Shown here one piece after another: positions 12,113 to 24,265 of a stretch of 64,000 nt of DNA. Under the pieces are notes generated by a model. The model was not told the DNA's origin, searched no databases, and saw only the letters and a program-made list of their open reading frames with translations. The stretch is taken from positions 16,081,001 to 16,145,000 of the forward strand of contig NC_134546.1 of assembly GCF_050624435.1 (NCBI RefSeq). Reading direction: 5' to 3'. The translations under genes were made by a program, and so were the position numbers. This DNA comes from Tenrec ecaudatus. Its lineage: Eukaryota; Chordata; Mammalia; Afrosoricida; Tenrecidae. Within the stretch, counting starts at the first letter, position 1; every line of letters begins with the position of its first letter.

Positions 12113-15100
12113 GCTTCATCTCATAATGACTGCAGGCACAGCGGGGTGAGACACTGCCTGGTGCTGTGCCATCCCCACAGCCCCTGCGCTGTTTGAACCC
12201 ATTACTGCAGCCACGGGGTCAGTCTACCTCACTGAGCAGCTTTCTCTTGATTGAGGTCCCTCTACTTTCCCAAGCAGGATGGCTTTCCCCGGGGACTATC
12301 TATCCAGAGACCTGCCCGGAATATGTGAGCGAAAGTTTCAGCATCCTCCCTTCTAAGGAGCACGGTGGCGGAACTGTTAGCTCTTTTGGAAGTCCGTGGT
12401 GTCGTCAATGTTTTTCACCAACACCCAAATTCAAGTGCACCGAGTCCCTAGTCCTCCTTCCTCGTTGTCCTGCTCGCCCAGGCATGAAAGGTGATTGAGA
12501 GTACCACAGCATGGAAGAGGCGCACCTTCGTCGGTCTTTGTTTGCCAACACTCCGAAGAGGTGTTTCTCCCCGGCAGATCTACCCGGTGCCCAGGTGCCC
12601 AGGGAGTGATCCTTTGATGTCTTGGCTGCTGCCCCCTGGGTGTGTGTAGAGGCACGTACGATGGAATTCTTAGCAATATCCAGCTTTTCTCCACTTGTCA
12701 GATGTTGCTTATTGGTCCACGTGTTAGTCCAGGTTGACTAGAGAAACAAATTCATAGACACTCAGGTGTGTCTAAGAAAGAAGTTTGTATCCCAGCCCAG
12801 TCCAGAGCAAGTCCATAAGTCCGATATTAGTCTATATGTCCAATACCAGTCTAGAAATTCCTCTTCAGACTCACGCAACACATGCAATGATGCAAATGCA
12901 GGAAGATCACAGGCCAGTGTGTGGAACGTCTTGTGGATCCAGTGGCGGAGGAAGCATCTTAGTGCTGGCGTGGGTCTCCATGTGGCTCCCCAAGCTCCAG
13001 AACTCTGGCTCCATCAGCATAGCTCCATGTGGCTTGTCAACAGGAATGTTAAGCAGAGAGAGAGTGTGTGTGTCCCACCTCCAGAGAGGAAGGCAGGAGT
13101 TCCCAGAATCCTCAGGAGAAGGACATGCTCACACGGAAGCATCATTGACGATGACCCAATTGACAGGCTAGACTCCACTCCTTGGACAGGAGATTAGGCA
13201 ACTCCCACAGTCCAATTGTGAAGATGTTTGTGTTCTTTATGTTGGAATGTCGCCCGTGCCGAAGAATGCACTCTCTGATCTTCATCAGAAACTGCTTCAA
13301 GTCCTCGATGTCAGCAAGCAAGATGTGTTATGTGCATACCGGCGATTGTCAGTGAGTCATCCTCCGATCCTGATGCCGGGTCGGGATTCTCGGATTATTT
13401 GCTCAGCATATAGATTGAATATGTGTGGTGAAAATAGATAACTCTGACACACACCTTTGCTGATTGTAAACCACGCACTATCTCCTTGTGCTCTTCAAAT
13501 GACAGGCTGTCCAGGAGCACAATTAAGTGTTCTGGAATTTCCATTCTCTACAATCTCATCCATAAATTTTTATAATCCACAGAGCTTCATGTTTTTGCAT
13601 AGTCAATAAAACACAAGTAACACAGAGCCAAATGCCTTGGCAGAGTGAATAAAACACAAATAATCACTTCTAGGTTTTTTGGCTAAGATCAAGTGTAATA
13701 AAACACAAATAAGCATCTTTCTGGTGGTATTGTCTGCTTTCAGCCAAGAGTCATCTTTCATCAACAAAGATATCCCTGGCTCCATATTCTTTTCGGAATC
13801 TGGCCTGAATTTCCATCAGTTCCTATCAATGGACTGTTGCAACTATTTTTCAATTATCCTCAGCAAAATTCTACTTGCACACAATATTGATCATATTGCT
13901 TAATCACTTCTGTGTTCTTTGGAATGGGCACAAATGCAGATCCCTTCCAGTTTGTGACCCAGTAAGCTTTCATCCAAATTTCTTTGCTGAGAGGGGAAAA
14001 CACTTCCGGGACTCCATCCATTTGATGAAATATCTCAACTAGTGTCCCATTCATTCCCAAAACCTTATTTGTTGCCAGTGCTTTTAGATGCAACTTGGAT
14101 TTCTTCCTTCAAAACCTTTAGTTCTTGGTCATATGCGACCTCCTGGAACGGTTGACGGTTAATCAATTCTTTGGGGTCCTATGACTCTGTATAGTCCACT
14201 CACCTTCTCTGGATGCTTCCCGAATTACTCAGAATTTTGGCCCATGGAATCCTTTAGAATGGCAGCTCCACGCTTGCAGTTTTTCCTTCCGTTTGAGGAA
14301 TTTTTAGCATGCTCTTCCCTTTTGGCTTTCCAGCTCTCTGTCTTTGCATATTTCATGATAACGCTTTACTTTGTCTTCTGGAGCTACCTTTGGGAATCTG
14401 TTCAGCTCTGTTACTTCATTTTGCCTTTTTTTTGTTTAAGCTAGTCTTCATTCAAAAGCAAGTGTCTGAGTCTTCTGGCATCTACTTCGATCTTCCCTTT
14501 GATTTCCTGTCTTTTTGATGACCTCTTCCTTTTGCTCTCTATGCTGTCCTCCCACAATCCGCCTGATCTTTGGTCATCAGTGCTCCGTGCATCAAATATT
14601 TTCTTGGGATATTCTCAAGATTCAGGTGGGATATGCTCAAGGTTCATGTTTTGGCTTTCGTGAACTTCATTTCAATTTTTCCAGCTTCAAGTTGAACTTG
14701 CTTATGAGGAACTGAAGTTCTGCTCCACCGGCGGCCCCCGGTCTTGTTCTGGGGGTAGTGATATGAGCCCCTCATCGTCTGTTTCCACAGATAGTTCATT
14801 TTGTTCCTTTATATTTCATCTGGTAAGGTTCATATGGATAGTTTGTGTTGTTGATGAAAGATATTTTCTATGAATAGGTTTAAATATTTTCTATGAATAT
14901 TTTCTATGAATATTAAATATTTTCTATGAATATTTTCTTTGAATGGGTTTAAATATTCTCTTATTACTGGTAGCACTATACTTCAGGATAGATTGTAAAA
15001 TACTCTTTTTTACAATATCTGTGATGCCATTCCTCTTCGGTGTGTCTTTCCCAGTATAGTCAATCAGTATGACTGTCCTATTTCAAATGGTCAGTACCAG

Positions 15101-15275
15101 TCCATTTCAGCTCATGCCCAAGACATCCATCATATGCATTCAGTCTCATTTTTGACAACTTCTCATTTCTTACATTCATACTTTGTGCATTCTCTGTTCA
15201 ATTATTAATGGATGTTTCCAGCTGTTTCTTCTCATTTTTGAGTCATGCCACATCTGCAATGAGGGTCCCCAAAGT
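12113..15275 (-). mobile_element. Long RTE/BovB LINE copy (body), split by an LTR
   Basis: Antisense BovB with its 3' end at 12113 and its body continuing, after removal of the LTR at 12720-13209, to about 15275. The reverse translation shows broken reverse-transcriptase blocks: an Asn-Lys..Gly-Asn-Gly..Glu-Ile-Phe block and Trp-Lys..Phe-Val-Pro-Ile-Pro-Lys near 13860-14093, an Ile-Asp-Tyr-Ala-Lys-like block near 13600, and the YADDT region decayed near 13320. Many stops and frameshifts; a fossil. About 2.7 kb of LINE sequence, close to the size expected for this family. Confidence 0.85.
12720..13209 (+). mobile_element. ERVL-type solitary LTR inside BovB, TSD gtcca
   Basis: 490 bp, starts cgtgttagtccaggttgac (first T mutated) and ends actcccaca. 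Exact duplication gtcca at 12715-12719 and 13210-13214. Removing it restores the BovB order ..attggtccaattgtgaagat.., seen uninterrupted in the copy at 870. Confidence 0.93.
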
Positions 15276-15284
15276 ACTGCCTGG

Positions 15285-15540
15285 GGGAATCTGACAGGCT
15301 CCTCAAACACATCGAAATGTATCGCCCGAAAATCGCCACCCGCTGTTGTGTTGTTGCACCGTGGCAGCCTGCCTTTGCCGGGATGCTGGAAGCGTTGCCA
15401 TCGATATTTTGATCGCAGACTAAGATAGAGTAGGAAGTAGGACCTCGCAGTCTGCTTCCAAAAATTCATCAGTGAAAACTCTGGGTCACAACAGAACATG
15501 GACCGACAAAGTTCTGGAAGACGAGCCCCTTAGGTTAGAA
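15285..15540 (+). mobile_element. BovB 5'-region segment in opposite orientation
   Basis: Sense-strand BovB upstream sequence (..ggatgctggaagc.., ..cagtgaaaactctgggtcac.., ..gaagacgagccccttagg). It abuts the antisense body at about 15275-15285. Its outer end corresponds to sequence lying a short way upstream of where the body begins. Confidence 0.6.
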
Positions 15541-16445
15541 GGCCACCACAAGATATTGGAGCATACCAACAGCCATGCCCCTGGGGAGGTGGCGTGGGAC
15601 TGGGCGCATGCTTCATTAGGATATATGTCGAAAACTGCTGCATAAACAAATGTGGTGAAGAAAGCAGATGGTGCCCGGCTATTAAAAGACATAGTATCTG
15701 GGGTCTTAAAAGCTTGAAGCCAACCAAGCAGCTTTCTAGGAGGGAAACAACAAAGCCCACATAGAAGAAGCACAGCAACCTGTGTGGTCATGAGGTGTCA
15801 ATGGAAACAGGAATCAGAATTCCAAAAGTAAACAACCTCACTGAAGTGATGGAGAGTGAACAAGCTAGAGACCCAGAGACCATCCGTGGATAACTAGACA
15901 TCCCTGCACAGAGGGGCTGCACAGAGGGGGGAAATGCATCCAGGGGGCTGTTTAGCACCAATGAAACAGCACTCTGGTTCTTCGATCCTTCCTCCCTGAC
16001 ACCCCCCCCACCACCACTATTATGATCTCATTCAGACAGTGGCACAGATGAGAGCTTTCAATGTACAGAATTCAGGAAAGACAAACCCCCTCAGAGACAG
16101 TAGTGGGAGTAATGATTCCAGAAGGATAGGGGAAAGGAAGGGGGAGGAAGCAGGGCACAGGGAAAGGGAGAGCAAGGATGGGGAGAATGTCAGGACAGTA
16201 AGAGAAGGAATAGAAGGGGCGGTGAAAGACATGCATAAATAAAAAGAACAATACATCATATATTAAGGGTTTGTGGGGATGACAGGATGGGAGAGGAAGG
16301 GGGGAAAAGAGAAGTTGATATTAAAGGGCTCAATAAGAAATCTAGTGCTTAGGAATTCTTGATGCCAATAATTACGCATGTCCATTTGAGATAAGAGATA
16401 TGTTTTTATAATAAACGTTAACAGCCCCCAATAAAATGATTTATT
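15541..16445 (+). mobile_element. LINE-like 3' UTR copy
   Basis: Contains ..ggtcttaaaagcttgaag.., ..cacagcaacctgtgtggtca.., gagacccagagaccat, purine-rich runs and ends cagcccccaataaaatgatt. Same family as 28-700 but longer at the 5' side. Confidence 0.75.
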
Positions 16446-16634
16446 AAAAAATAATGTAAAGGATATACGTCAAGGTGCCATTAAGTCAGAGTCAGCTCAA
16501 GGAAACTGACAACCACAACACCAGGGCCTCAAAGGAAACTAAGGAGAAGGAGTCATCTTCGTGAGAATGTCCTCTACTGGTCAACGAGGAAGACACACTC
16601 AACAGAGTGTGTTCAAGAGGCTTCTCAAGATGTT

Positions 16635-17425
16635 CGTTCCCCCCAAAGCCCATCTGTAGTCAGTGGGACATCCCCTCACAGAAAGGTCACAAGGAAGAGA
16701 TGAGCCAGTCTGGGTGCAGTATAGCACCAGGGAAACACACAACGTTCCTCTAGTTCTGTGGTTCTCAACCTTCCTCGTGCGGTGACCCTTTAACACAGTT
16801 CCTCCTGTGGTGGTGATCCCCCAACCATAAAATTATTTTTGTTGATACTTCATCACTGTAGTTTTGCTACTGTTATGAATCAGGCGACCCCTGTGAAAGG
16901 GTCGTTCAACCCACAAAGGGGTCGCGACCCACAGGTTGAGAACCACTGCTCTACTTCTTTAATGCTTACTCCCTTCCCTATTATGACCACAGTTCTACCT
17001 TACAAATCTGGCTAGACTGGAGCAGGTACACTGGTGCAGATAAGAGCTCTCAACACACACAGAATCCAGCAATACCGAGTGGGTGGGGGAAAAGTGGGGG
17101 GAGAAGGGGGAGCAATGGAGAACTGATCACAATGATCAACATGTAACGCACAGACCCCGCCCGAGGGGAACAACAAACAGAAACATGGGTGAAGAGATAG
17201 TGGACAGTTTAAGATATGAAAATAGTAATAATTTATCAAGGGGCCCCAAGGGTAGGAGGGCGGGGGGGGTGGCAAAGGGAGCTCAAGGACTCAAATAGAA
17301 AGAAAATGTTTTGCAAAGGATGATGGCGACTTCTCTACAACTGTGCTTGATACAATGGATGTATGGATTGTTATAGGAGCTGTAAGAGCCCCCAATAAAA
17401 TGATTTATCTTTTTAAAAATCTTTT
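16635..17425 (+). mobile_element. LINE-like 3' UTR copy split by SPIN
   Basis: Starts around ccaaagcccatctgtag and ends gagcccccaataaaatgatt. The SPIN element at 16756-16948 interrupts it at the ctctagtt site. Confidence 0.8.
16756..16948 (+). mobile_element. SPIN-type hAT transposon, non-autonomous (193 bp)
   Basis: Terminal inverted repeats ctgtggttctcaacc / ggttgagaaccactg flank the SPIN-like arms (..gtggtgatcccccaaccataa.. and ..gtgaaagggtcgttcaaccc..). An 8-bp duplication flanks the element: ctctagtt at 16748-16755 and ctctactt at 16949-16956 (7/8), centred on the CTAG core preferred by SPIN. Related LINE-like copies at 18305 and 32131 show the unoccupied site (cctctagttcttt). It is a short internally deleted copy without coding capacity. 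Confidence 0.93.
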
Positions 17426-18144
17426 CTCCTCTCCCACTCCCAACATCCAACTCGGAGTTAAGTTTGGAAAGAAGTTCAAGTACAACTCTGGGGCACAGCA
17501 AGCCTGAGTCTCAGGGTCAACATCTGCCAAAGCCCCAAACATTTCCCAGCAGACTCCACTCAGAAAAAATACCTGCACCAAGGGGCCCACGCAGCTGTGG
17601 AGGCTGCCAATGCTCCCGCAGGGGACCCAGGCGGTGAGCAGGAGAGTAGCTTCTCCTTCTCCTCCGGCCTCCTTTCACCTGCACCTGATCCCACGAAGAC
17701 AGAATGCCTTCCTGAAGCTCTCTCCTCCCCTGGGAAAGTTGGAGGCAGGGAGAGAAGCCTGAGGGGCTGCAGTGACAAAGGGAGAAGAGGGTGCGCCTTT
17801 CTTCAAGGTCCTCTGTGTTTCACTGCCTGCTCTCAGGCTCCGACTCTGGGTTGCTTCCATAGGGGTCTGCGTTCCCTTTGGATGTGTTTCCAAGCTTTGG
17901 ATTTGGGGTTTCTCTTGTGCGCCTATTAAAATAGCGTGCAGCGCTTTCTCAAGGAAGAAGAGAACAAAGGCTTTCCCTGCTCCTTCTGGCTAACATCTTT
18001 TCCAGTGCTATACACGCTGGGCACCTCACGGGGTCTTACCTTTTCCCTCTGCGCCAAGTGTCAGACTTGCACACTTATGGTCAGTGTCCAGAGGCAGTGG
18101 TAGAAAATGTCTTTTTAAGAGAGTCACCATGATAGCAGGCATCA
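17426..18144. other. No recognisable gene or repeat
   Basis: Unique-looking sequence; overlapping chance ORFs on both strands. Confidence 0.4.
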
Positions 18145-18828
18145 AAGACCTAGAACAAAAAAGCATATCATTGTGAATGAGGGAGCGAGGAGTGGAGACC
18201 CAAAGCCCATCCGCAGACAACTGGACATCCCCTCAGAGAAGGGTCACAAGGAAGAGATGAGCCAGTCAGGGTGCAGTACAGCACCGATGAAACATACAAC
18301 TTTCCTCTAGTTCTTTCATGCTTCCTCCCCCACTATCATGACCCCAATTCTACCTTACAAATCCGGCTAGACCAGAGCATGTACATGGGTACAGATAACT
18401 GTTGAAAACCTAGGGAATTCAGGACAGATAAGCCCCTCAGGACCAATATTGAAAGTAGCAATACCAGGAGGGGAAGGGGAAGGTGGGGGAAGAAAGGAGG
18501 AACTGATCACAATGACCTACATACCCCCCTCCCAGGGGGATGGACAACAGAAAAGTGGGTGAAGGGAGACATCACAGTGTAAGACAGGGGAAAAAATCAT
18601 ACTAATTTATAAATTATCAAGGATTCATGAGGGAGGGAGAATGGGGAAGAGAATGGAAAAAATGAGGAGCTGATACCAAGGGCTCAAGTAGAAAGAGAAT
18701 GTTTTGAGAATGATGATGGCAACAAATGTACAAATGTGCTTGACACCATGGATGGATGGATGGATGGATGGATGATGGATGGTGATAAGAGTTGTACGAG
18801 GCCCAATAAAATGATTGAAAAAGAAGAG
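18145..18828 (+). mobile_element. LINE-like 3' UTR copy
   Basis: gagacccaaagcccatccg.. to ..gaggcccaataaaatgattg. Contains an expanded (ggat)n block at 18750-18785 inside the usual atggatgtatggattg segment. Shows the empty SPIN target cctctagttcttt at 18305. Confidence 0.8.
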
Positions 18829-19213
18829 AGTGCCACCATCAGACTCCATTATCATACCTGTTCCCAACGCCCCAATGCTGGAGTCCAGCTCACCTGGATG
18901 CATTCTGATCCGAGCCGCCTCATCTCGCGGCTGCATGATTGTTCGAATCTCCTGCTAGCACTCGTTGCTTCCACCCCAGCTCCCCGACACGCAACACTCT
19001 ACTCTCCACTTGGCAGAATCCTTCCTGAAAGCATAAACCACATGCTGTCACTCTGTTGCTCAAACACTCTGGTTTCCCAAGGCCTCTCAGTGACCTCTGT
19101 GCCCTGTTCCCCCAACATCACGCCCCCCTCCCCCTGTCCACCCTCTCCATCTTGCTCCCACCCTGACCTCCTTGTGTTTCCTCCATGATCCCAGCGCTGT
19201 CCCACTCAGGACC

Positions 19214-19712
19214 TATGTTAGTCCGGGTAGACTAGGAAAGCAAATCCAGAGACACTCATATGTGTACAAGGGAGAACTTTATAGCAAAGAGCAAATTGTA
19301 CATTAAGAAAGCATCCCAGCCCAGTACAGATCAAAACCATAAATCTGATATGACCCATATGTCAATACTAGCCCATAAATTCCTCTTTAGACTCACGCAG
19401 CCATGCAATAATGCTGAATGCAGGAAGATCACAGGCCAGTGGGTGGAAAGTCTTGTGGATTCAGTGGTGGTGGAAGCATCTCAGCACTGGCGTGGGTGTC
19501 CACATGGCTCCTCCATCTCCAGGGGTCTAGCTGCATCAGTGTAGGTCCATCTGGCTTGTCAATATCTTGGTCCATCTGGCTTGTGTGTATCTGGCCTCCG
19601 GTGAGCTATTTATCTCCTTCGCGCCTCCAAATGAGGTCATCAAGCTGCGACCTGATTGACAGGCTAGACTCCACGCCTCCGCAAGTTGACAGGAGATGAT
19701 GTAACTGCCACA
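19214..19712 (+). mobile_element. ERVL-type solitary LTR
   Basis: Starts tatgttagtccgggtagac, ends actgccaca. Flanks ggacc / gggcc (4/5). Same family as the copies at 8116 and 12720. Confidence 0.85.
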
Positions 19713-20906
19713 GGGCCTTTGCACTTACTGCTCCCACTCACTCGCAGGTCCCTCCAAGGCTCCTAGCTCTTCCTCCTCCTTCAGGTATCCGCTGAAGCCT
19801 CTTCTCTGGCCACTGTATTTAAAATAACACCACCTCCCACCTGTCTCTCCTCATCTCCATTCCCTGCTTTACTTTCTTGATAGCTCTTATCGCCATTTGA
19901 CACACCCTGACTTAATTTGTTGCTATGACGATTGTTATCTGTGTCTTTTCACTAAAATATAAGTTCCCCAAGACCGGGGATTTTTGTCTCTTGGTTTATA
20001 GTTGACTCCCTAGTACCTGCACGTGGCCAGCCCTTAATAGACATTGGTTGAATGAATGATTAAATAAATGCGGGACACCTCCCTACCAAATGACTAACAG
20101 AGTAAACTCTTTCTTTCAATAAGTGTGGAGGTTGGATGGTTGGGCCGGCCAGCCTGTGGAGACTAGAGACCGCAGGTTGGATCTTTGACAGGTCTGCGTG
20201 CTGCCTGGCCTCAGCAGGACTTCCTGCGTGCCTCCCATTAAGCCCCTGCATTTCTTGATCACTATTCTAATTACCAATTGGGTGTTGAAACTATATATTG
20301 AGCAATTGAGAGCAAATAGTATCCAACTGCGCTTTCCCATAGAAGGATGAAGCAAAATCAAGCCCTCAAGCTTTCCCACAGCATCATCTTAGATGGGAAA
20401 GATACCACGTCCTAGAGCAGATCTGACCTGGGAGAATCCTGGCTTCTACCAGCCAAACCCCTGGGCATGCTAGCCCAGCCAAGCTGACACAGAAACCTGA
20501 CCCGGGGGCATTCAAATCCCTCTGCTGTTTGTGTTGCAAGTTGTGGCTTTCTCACCACCAACCGCTCTTAGGACTCAGCATCTAACCTGGCAGGAAACAG
20601 ATGGTGGGCTTCTCTTGTCGACCAGTCAAAGATTCCTCATAGAAATCTCCTGAGCCGGAGGTGGGGCGGGTGCTAGAGGTCAAGGCCTGCTGACGATGAG
20701 AGAGTGTGATTGGAGATGTTCTTCCATGGGTTAACCAGCAGTCCCCCGACCCACCCCCATCTGGGCCATCCAAGGAAGCTGCTACACCCGTCGTGTTTAG
20801 CACACTGGGGGAAGAGGGCCTTCAGAAGCTACACCACAAAATGGACATGGACTTTGTGTCGACTTAAACCCAAAATAAACACACGCACACACACACTCCC
20901 TAAAAC
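19713..20906. other. Mostly unique; nothing supported
   Basis: 19740-20090 resembles an old interspersed repeat (..cctcttctctggccactgta.., ..tagtacctgcacgtggcc..) that could not be named. No gene. Confidence 0.4.
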
Positions 20907-21075
20907 ATGGTGGCGAAGTGGGTTAAACATTGGGCTGCTAACTTCAAGGCCAGCGGTTCGAACCCACAAGCTGCTTTACCAGAGAAGGATGAGGCGGTCT
21001 GCTTCTACAAAGGTTCGCCGTCTCAGAGTCGGAAACCAATTTAATGGTAGTGGACTTGACTTGACACGGTTCTGT
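20907..21075 (+). repeat. AfroSINE
   Basis: tRNA-like head ggtggcgaagtgggttaaac and box B agcggttcgaacccacaagc, then gatgaggcggtctgcttcta and the 3' core ctcagagtcggaaacc. Confidence 0.85.
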
Positions 21076-21233
21076 AAAACCTCCGTGACTTTTCTTTGAA
21101 ATCATTCTGGATGGACCGTGTTGTAGGCACCTCTCTGGAGAGCAAGCACAAACCATCTCAGGAGTTAGATGCATTTGGTCTAGCCCTCGAAGAATTCCTA
21201 GAAACCACTTTGAAACAGGAGCATCCCACAGTC

Positions 21234-21745
21234 TGCGTTAGTCTGGGTAGACGAGAGAAACAAAAGGCATAGACGCTCATCTGGTATAAGAAAGAATTTT
21301 ATATAAAAGCTAAGTGTACATTAAGAAAGCAGCCCAACCCAGTCTAGTCCCATAAGTCTGACATTAGCCCTTATGCCTGACACCGATCTACACAAAGCCC
21401 TCCTCAATCTCACAACACACACACACACACACACACACACAATGACACCGACTGCAGGAGGAAAGTTGAGTCAGTGAACATGTAAGCATCTCAGCACTGG
21501 CAGGGGTCTCCACACGGCTGATCCAGCACCCAGAGCTGCATCAGGGTAGGTCCATGCAGCTTCTCCTTGGGGATGTCTTGCAGGAAGTGAGCCTTGCCAG
21601 CTGAAGCAGGGAACTGGCTAAGGCAGCTGCATCAGAGAGCAAGAGACCCAAGAACTAGAAGGGCGCGGCTCACCGAGCCATTTATCTCAATTCATCCCAC
21701 ATGTGTTTATCAGCCAGATTGGCACCATGAATCTTAACTCTCTCA
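21234..21745 (+). mobile_element. ERVL-type solitary LTR, second subfamily, TSD cagtc
   Basis: 512 bp, starts tgcgttagtctgggtagac and ends ttaactctctca. Exact duplication cagtc at 21229-21233 and 21746-21750. Carries an (AC)n tract at 21413-21440. Differs from the 8116 subfamily in its 3' half, which ends gattggcaccatgaatctta... Confidence 0.9.
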
Positions 21746-21750
21746 CAGTC

Positions 21751-23270
21751 AAAACTGAAACAGCACCCAAAGAAGCAAGACCCCAAGAGAGATCATCCGC
21801 CGACACGACGGCCCAGACACTGAAAACACCCGAAGCCGCTTTGAAAGCCTCTCTGGGTAGCCTGTGTGGAGAAGTAAAAGACAAAGCACAGGGGTTGGCC
21901 CGGGGAAATGCTACACTCTACATTCTTGCCACCGTCAGTGCGAAGACAAAGAAGAACCTAGGAGTGCGGAGGGGGTCCGGGAAATGAAAACTCCCAAGGT
22001 TCTTCTACAGGAATATGTGCACGCAAGACAGCAACGTGGTGACACTTCGCACGTCACGACTGACGGACGTCACGACTGACGGACAGACATCATGACGGAC
22101 GGACGAAGGCTGTGCAGGAAAACCCGCATGAGGTGCCAACACAAGTCTTTTCGATTTCAAGGAGGGAGGCATGGGTGGGGGGGGCGGGGGGGAGGCTACA
22201 CCTCAAAGGCAGACAAGCTGTGAGACCAGAAAAAGCAGGCAGGCCCATCCTTCAGACACCTGGAATTCCGTCGTTTCCACAGTAACCACTGAGGACACAG
22301 AGGAGAGTAGACAGGGAAGTGGAAGGATTAGCAATATGTCCCTTGGGGAAAACAAAGGCAAGAGGGGGAAAGATGCATGGGACCGTCACTCCAAGAGGAA
22401 ACATCAAGTGGGTGATAGACCAAAAGGAGCGACCCCCAAAGAACGAAAGGTGAGAGTCCTACAGAGGCGGCTCTGTGGCCACAGTAGGTAGCAAAGTCAG
22501 ATCACAGAAACCACATGTCTGGCAATGAAGAAACGACCGTGGTCCCTCCTGAGTCCAGGGAATGAAGTATTGGGACTGAACAACCAACTCGTTACCCATC
22601 CCCGCCGAGAGCAACCCTTAGGGGCCATTGGACCATCTAAACTGGTCAAGTGGAGTTTATCCCCGGAGACCAGGTGGTCAAAGGAAGGCCATCCGACTGT
22701 TATCTGGATCGATACAGAGAAAGCTGCTCACAGGACTCAGCAGCCACTGGGGTTTGAAAAACAAAAAGAACGTCTTTTAAATAATCACCAGAAAAACCAC
22801 CCCCTCGACCTGAGAGAGGAATCAAAAGGTGCCGGGCCTAATGCCAAAAGGGTGCAAGCTCTTCCTTAGGGATCCAGAGCCAAACAGGGAAGTTTGCCAT
22901 GACCGTTTCTAGTCGAATTGTACGGGATGACCCGGCCGGCGTCGTCAGACAGTCTTGTTTTTGTGAGGACTGTGCTTGAGGTTTGCAGCTCACAAGGGAC
23001 CCCAGTGAAACCCTGCCGGGTCCTGGGCATTCCTCGGGGCCATGGTGATGTTTGAGCCAAGCGTAATGTGTGCAGCCACTGTGGCCAGGAAGAAACAAGC
23101 CTGTCATTCTTCGCCCATAAGACGACTGTGTACACAGAGCTAATGTGCACCAGAATTAATAAGTGAGGTCAGTAACATTGCAGCAAATAGTCTGTGGGCA
23201 AAATTCATTTTTTATACCAGCCACAGAAATCTGGAAAATATCACCTGAAACTCACATAGTGTTTACAAGG
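21751..23270. other. Unique-looking; small CpG-rich tandem repeat
   Basis: 22049-22105 holds about two and a half copies of a 16-bp unit cgtcacgactgacgga, with several TGACG/CGTCA (CRE half-site) strings. A G-run lies at 22176-22191. No gene supported. Confidence 0.45.
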
Positions 23271-23279
23271 AAACCACAG

Positions 23280-23365
23280 TCCCAGCCATCGAGTCGATTC
23301 TGACTGGTGGTGACTCCGTAGGACCGTGCAGAGCCAACAGACCCTGTGTGTTTCTGAGACTGATC
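23280..23365 (-). repeat. AfroSINE 3' fragment
   Basis: ccatcgagtcgattctgact..gactccgtaggaccgtgcag on the plus strand, the reverse of the SINE 3' core. Confidence 0.75.
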
Positions 23366-23435
23366 CCCTACACCACCAGGACAACAGAAAACACAGAGAA
23401 ATCAACTCAACAAAAGATGTGCAAGATCTTTGCAT

Positions 23436-23690
23436 TGGGTTTTCTGTGGCTGCTGTAACAAATTACCCCAAAGTTGGTGGCTTAAAGCCACAGAAATTTC
23501 TCCCATGTCACTGGGAGGCCAAAAATTCCTTATCACAGAGCTAAAATCAAGGTGTGAGCAGGGTCAGCCTGTAAGGGAGAGTCCATTCCTGAGCTCATCC
23601 AGCTCTGGTGCCTGCCAGCATTCTTTGGCTTGTGGCCGTATCACTATAATCTCTGTCTTCATGGCCACATTACTCTCACCTTAGTACATC
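23436..23690 (+). mobile_element. MLT1-type (ERVL-MaLR) LTR remnant
   Basis: tgtggctgctgtaacaaatt accccaaa..ggtggcttaaa.., then ..aaaatcaaggtgtgagcagg.., a pattern of ancient mammalian MLT1 LTRs. No flanking duplication seen. Confidence 0.65.
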
Positions 23691-23694
23691 TGCC

Positions 23695-23812
23695 AGTATG
23701 AAATACTCTGAAAACGATGATGGCAACATAGGTACAAATGTGCTTGAGACAGTGGATGGATATATGGATTGTGATAAGAGTTGTATGAGCCCCAATAAAA
23801 TGATTTTTTAAG
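23695..23812 (+). mobile_element. LINE-like 3' end, short
   Basis: gaaaacgatgatggcaacat.. to gagccccaataaaatgattt; only the last ~118 bp of the family. Confidence 0.8.
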
Positions 23813-24265
23813 TGATCAATGAGTATATGCAAAGATTTACAGTTCATTCATAACTCTGGCCAATGCACATTTTGAGGCCTTGGATGTTAGACTTGTGTCT
23901 GTGTATTTCCGACTTGCTGAGTCCAAAACTGGCACCAGTTTCCCTCCCGCACTCTGGTTGTTGAGATACTGAGCATATGCCACACACCACTCCTCATTCC
24001 GCTTGCCCATAAAAATAAAAATAAAATAAAGCAGGGCACTCTAGTGTAGTGTTAGCTAGCCTGCGGCAGAGGGAGTGCACACAGGCTTTATTTAAAGCCA
24101 TTGTGTTGTCCTAAATATTTAGTTCGAGTTATACTTCACGTGGTGTCCTCTGATCTGCATATATTTGAAAAGTGAGATTATGTGAACGTGAAATTTCCCC
24201 CGAGTATCATTTCACCTTTATTAGGAATAGAATAGCAGATGGCTTCAATGTATTATCTTAAGAAG
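23813..24265. other. No recognisable gene or repeat
   Basis: AT-rich unique sequence with a short (AAAAT)n run near 24010. Confidence 0.4.

Noticed and set aside
13860-14093. 77-codon minus-strand ORF with reverse-transcriptase-like residues
   Set aside because: A fragment of the decayed BovB copy, not a separate gene.
18736-19188. 150-codon plus-strand ORF
   Set aside because: Starts in a LINE-like 3' end with a (ggat)n block; no protein similarity recognised.
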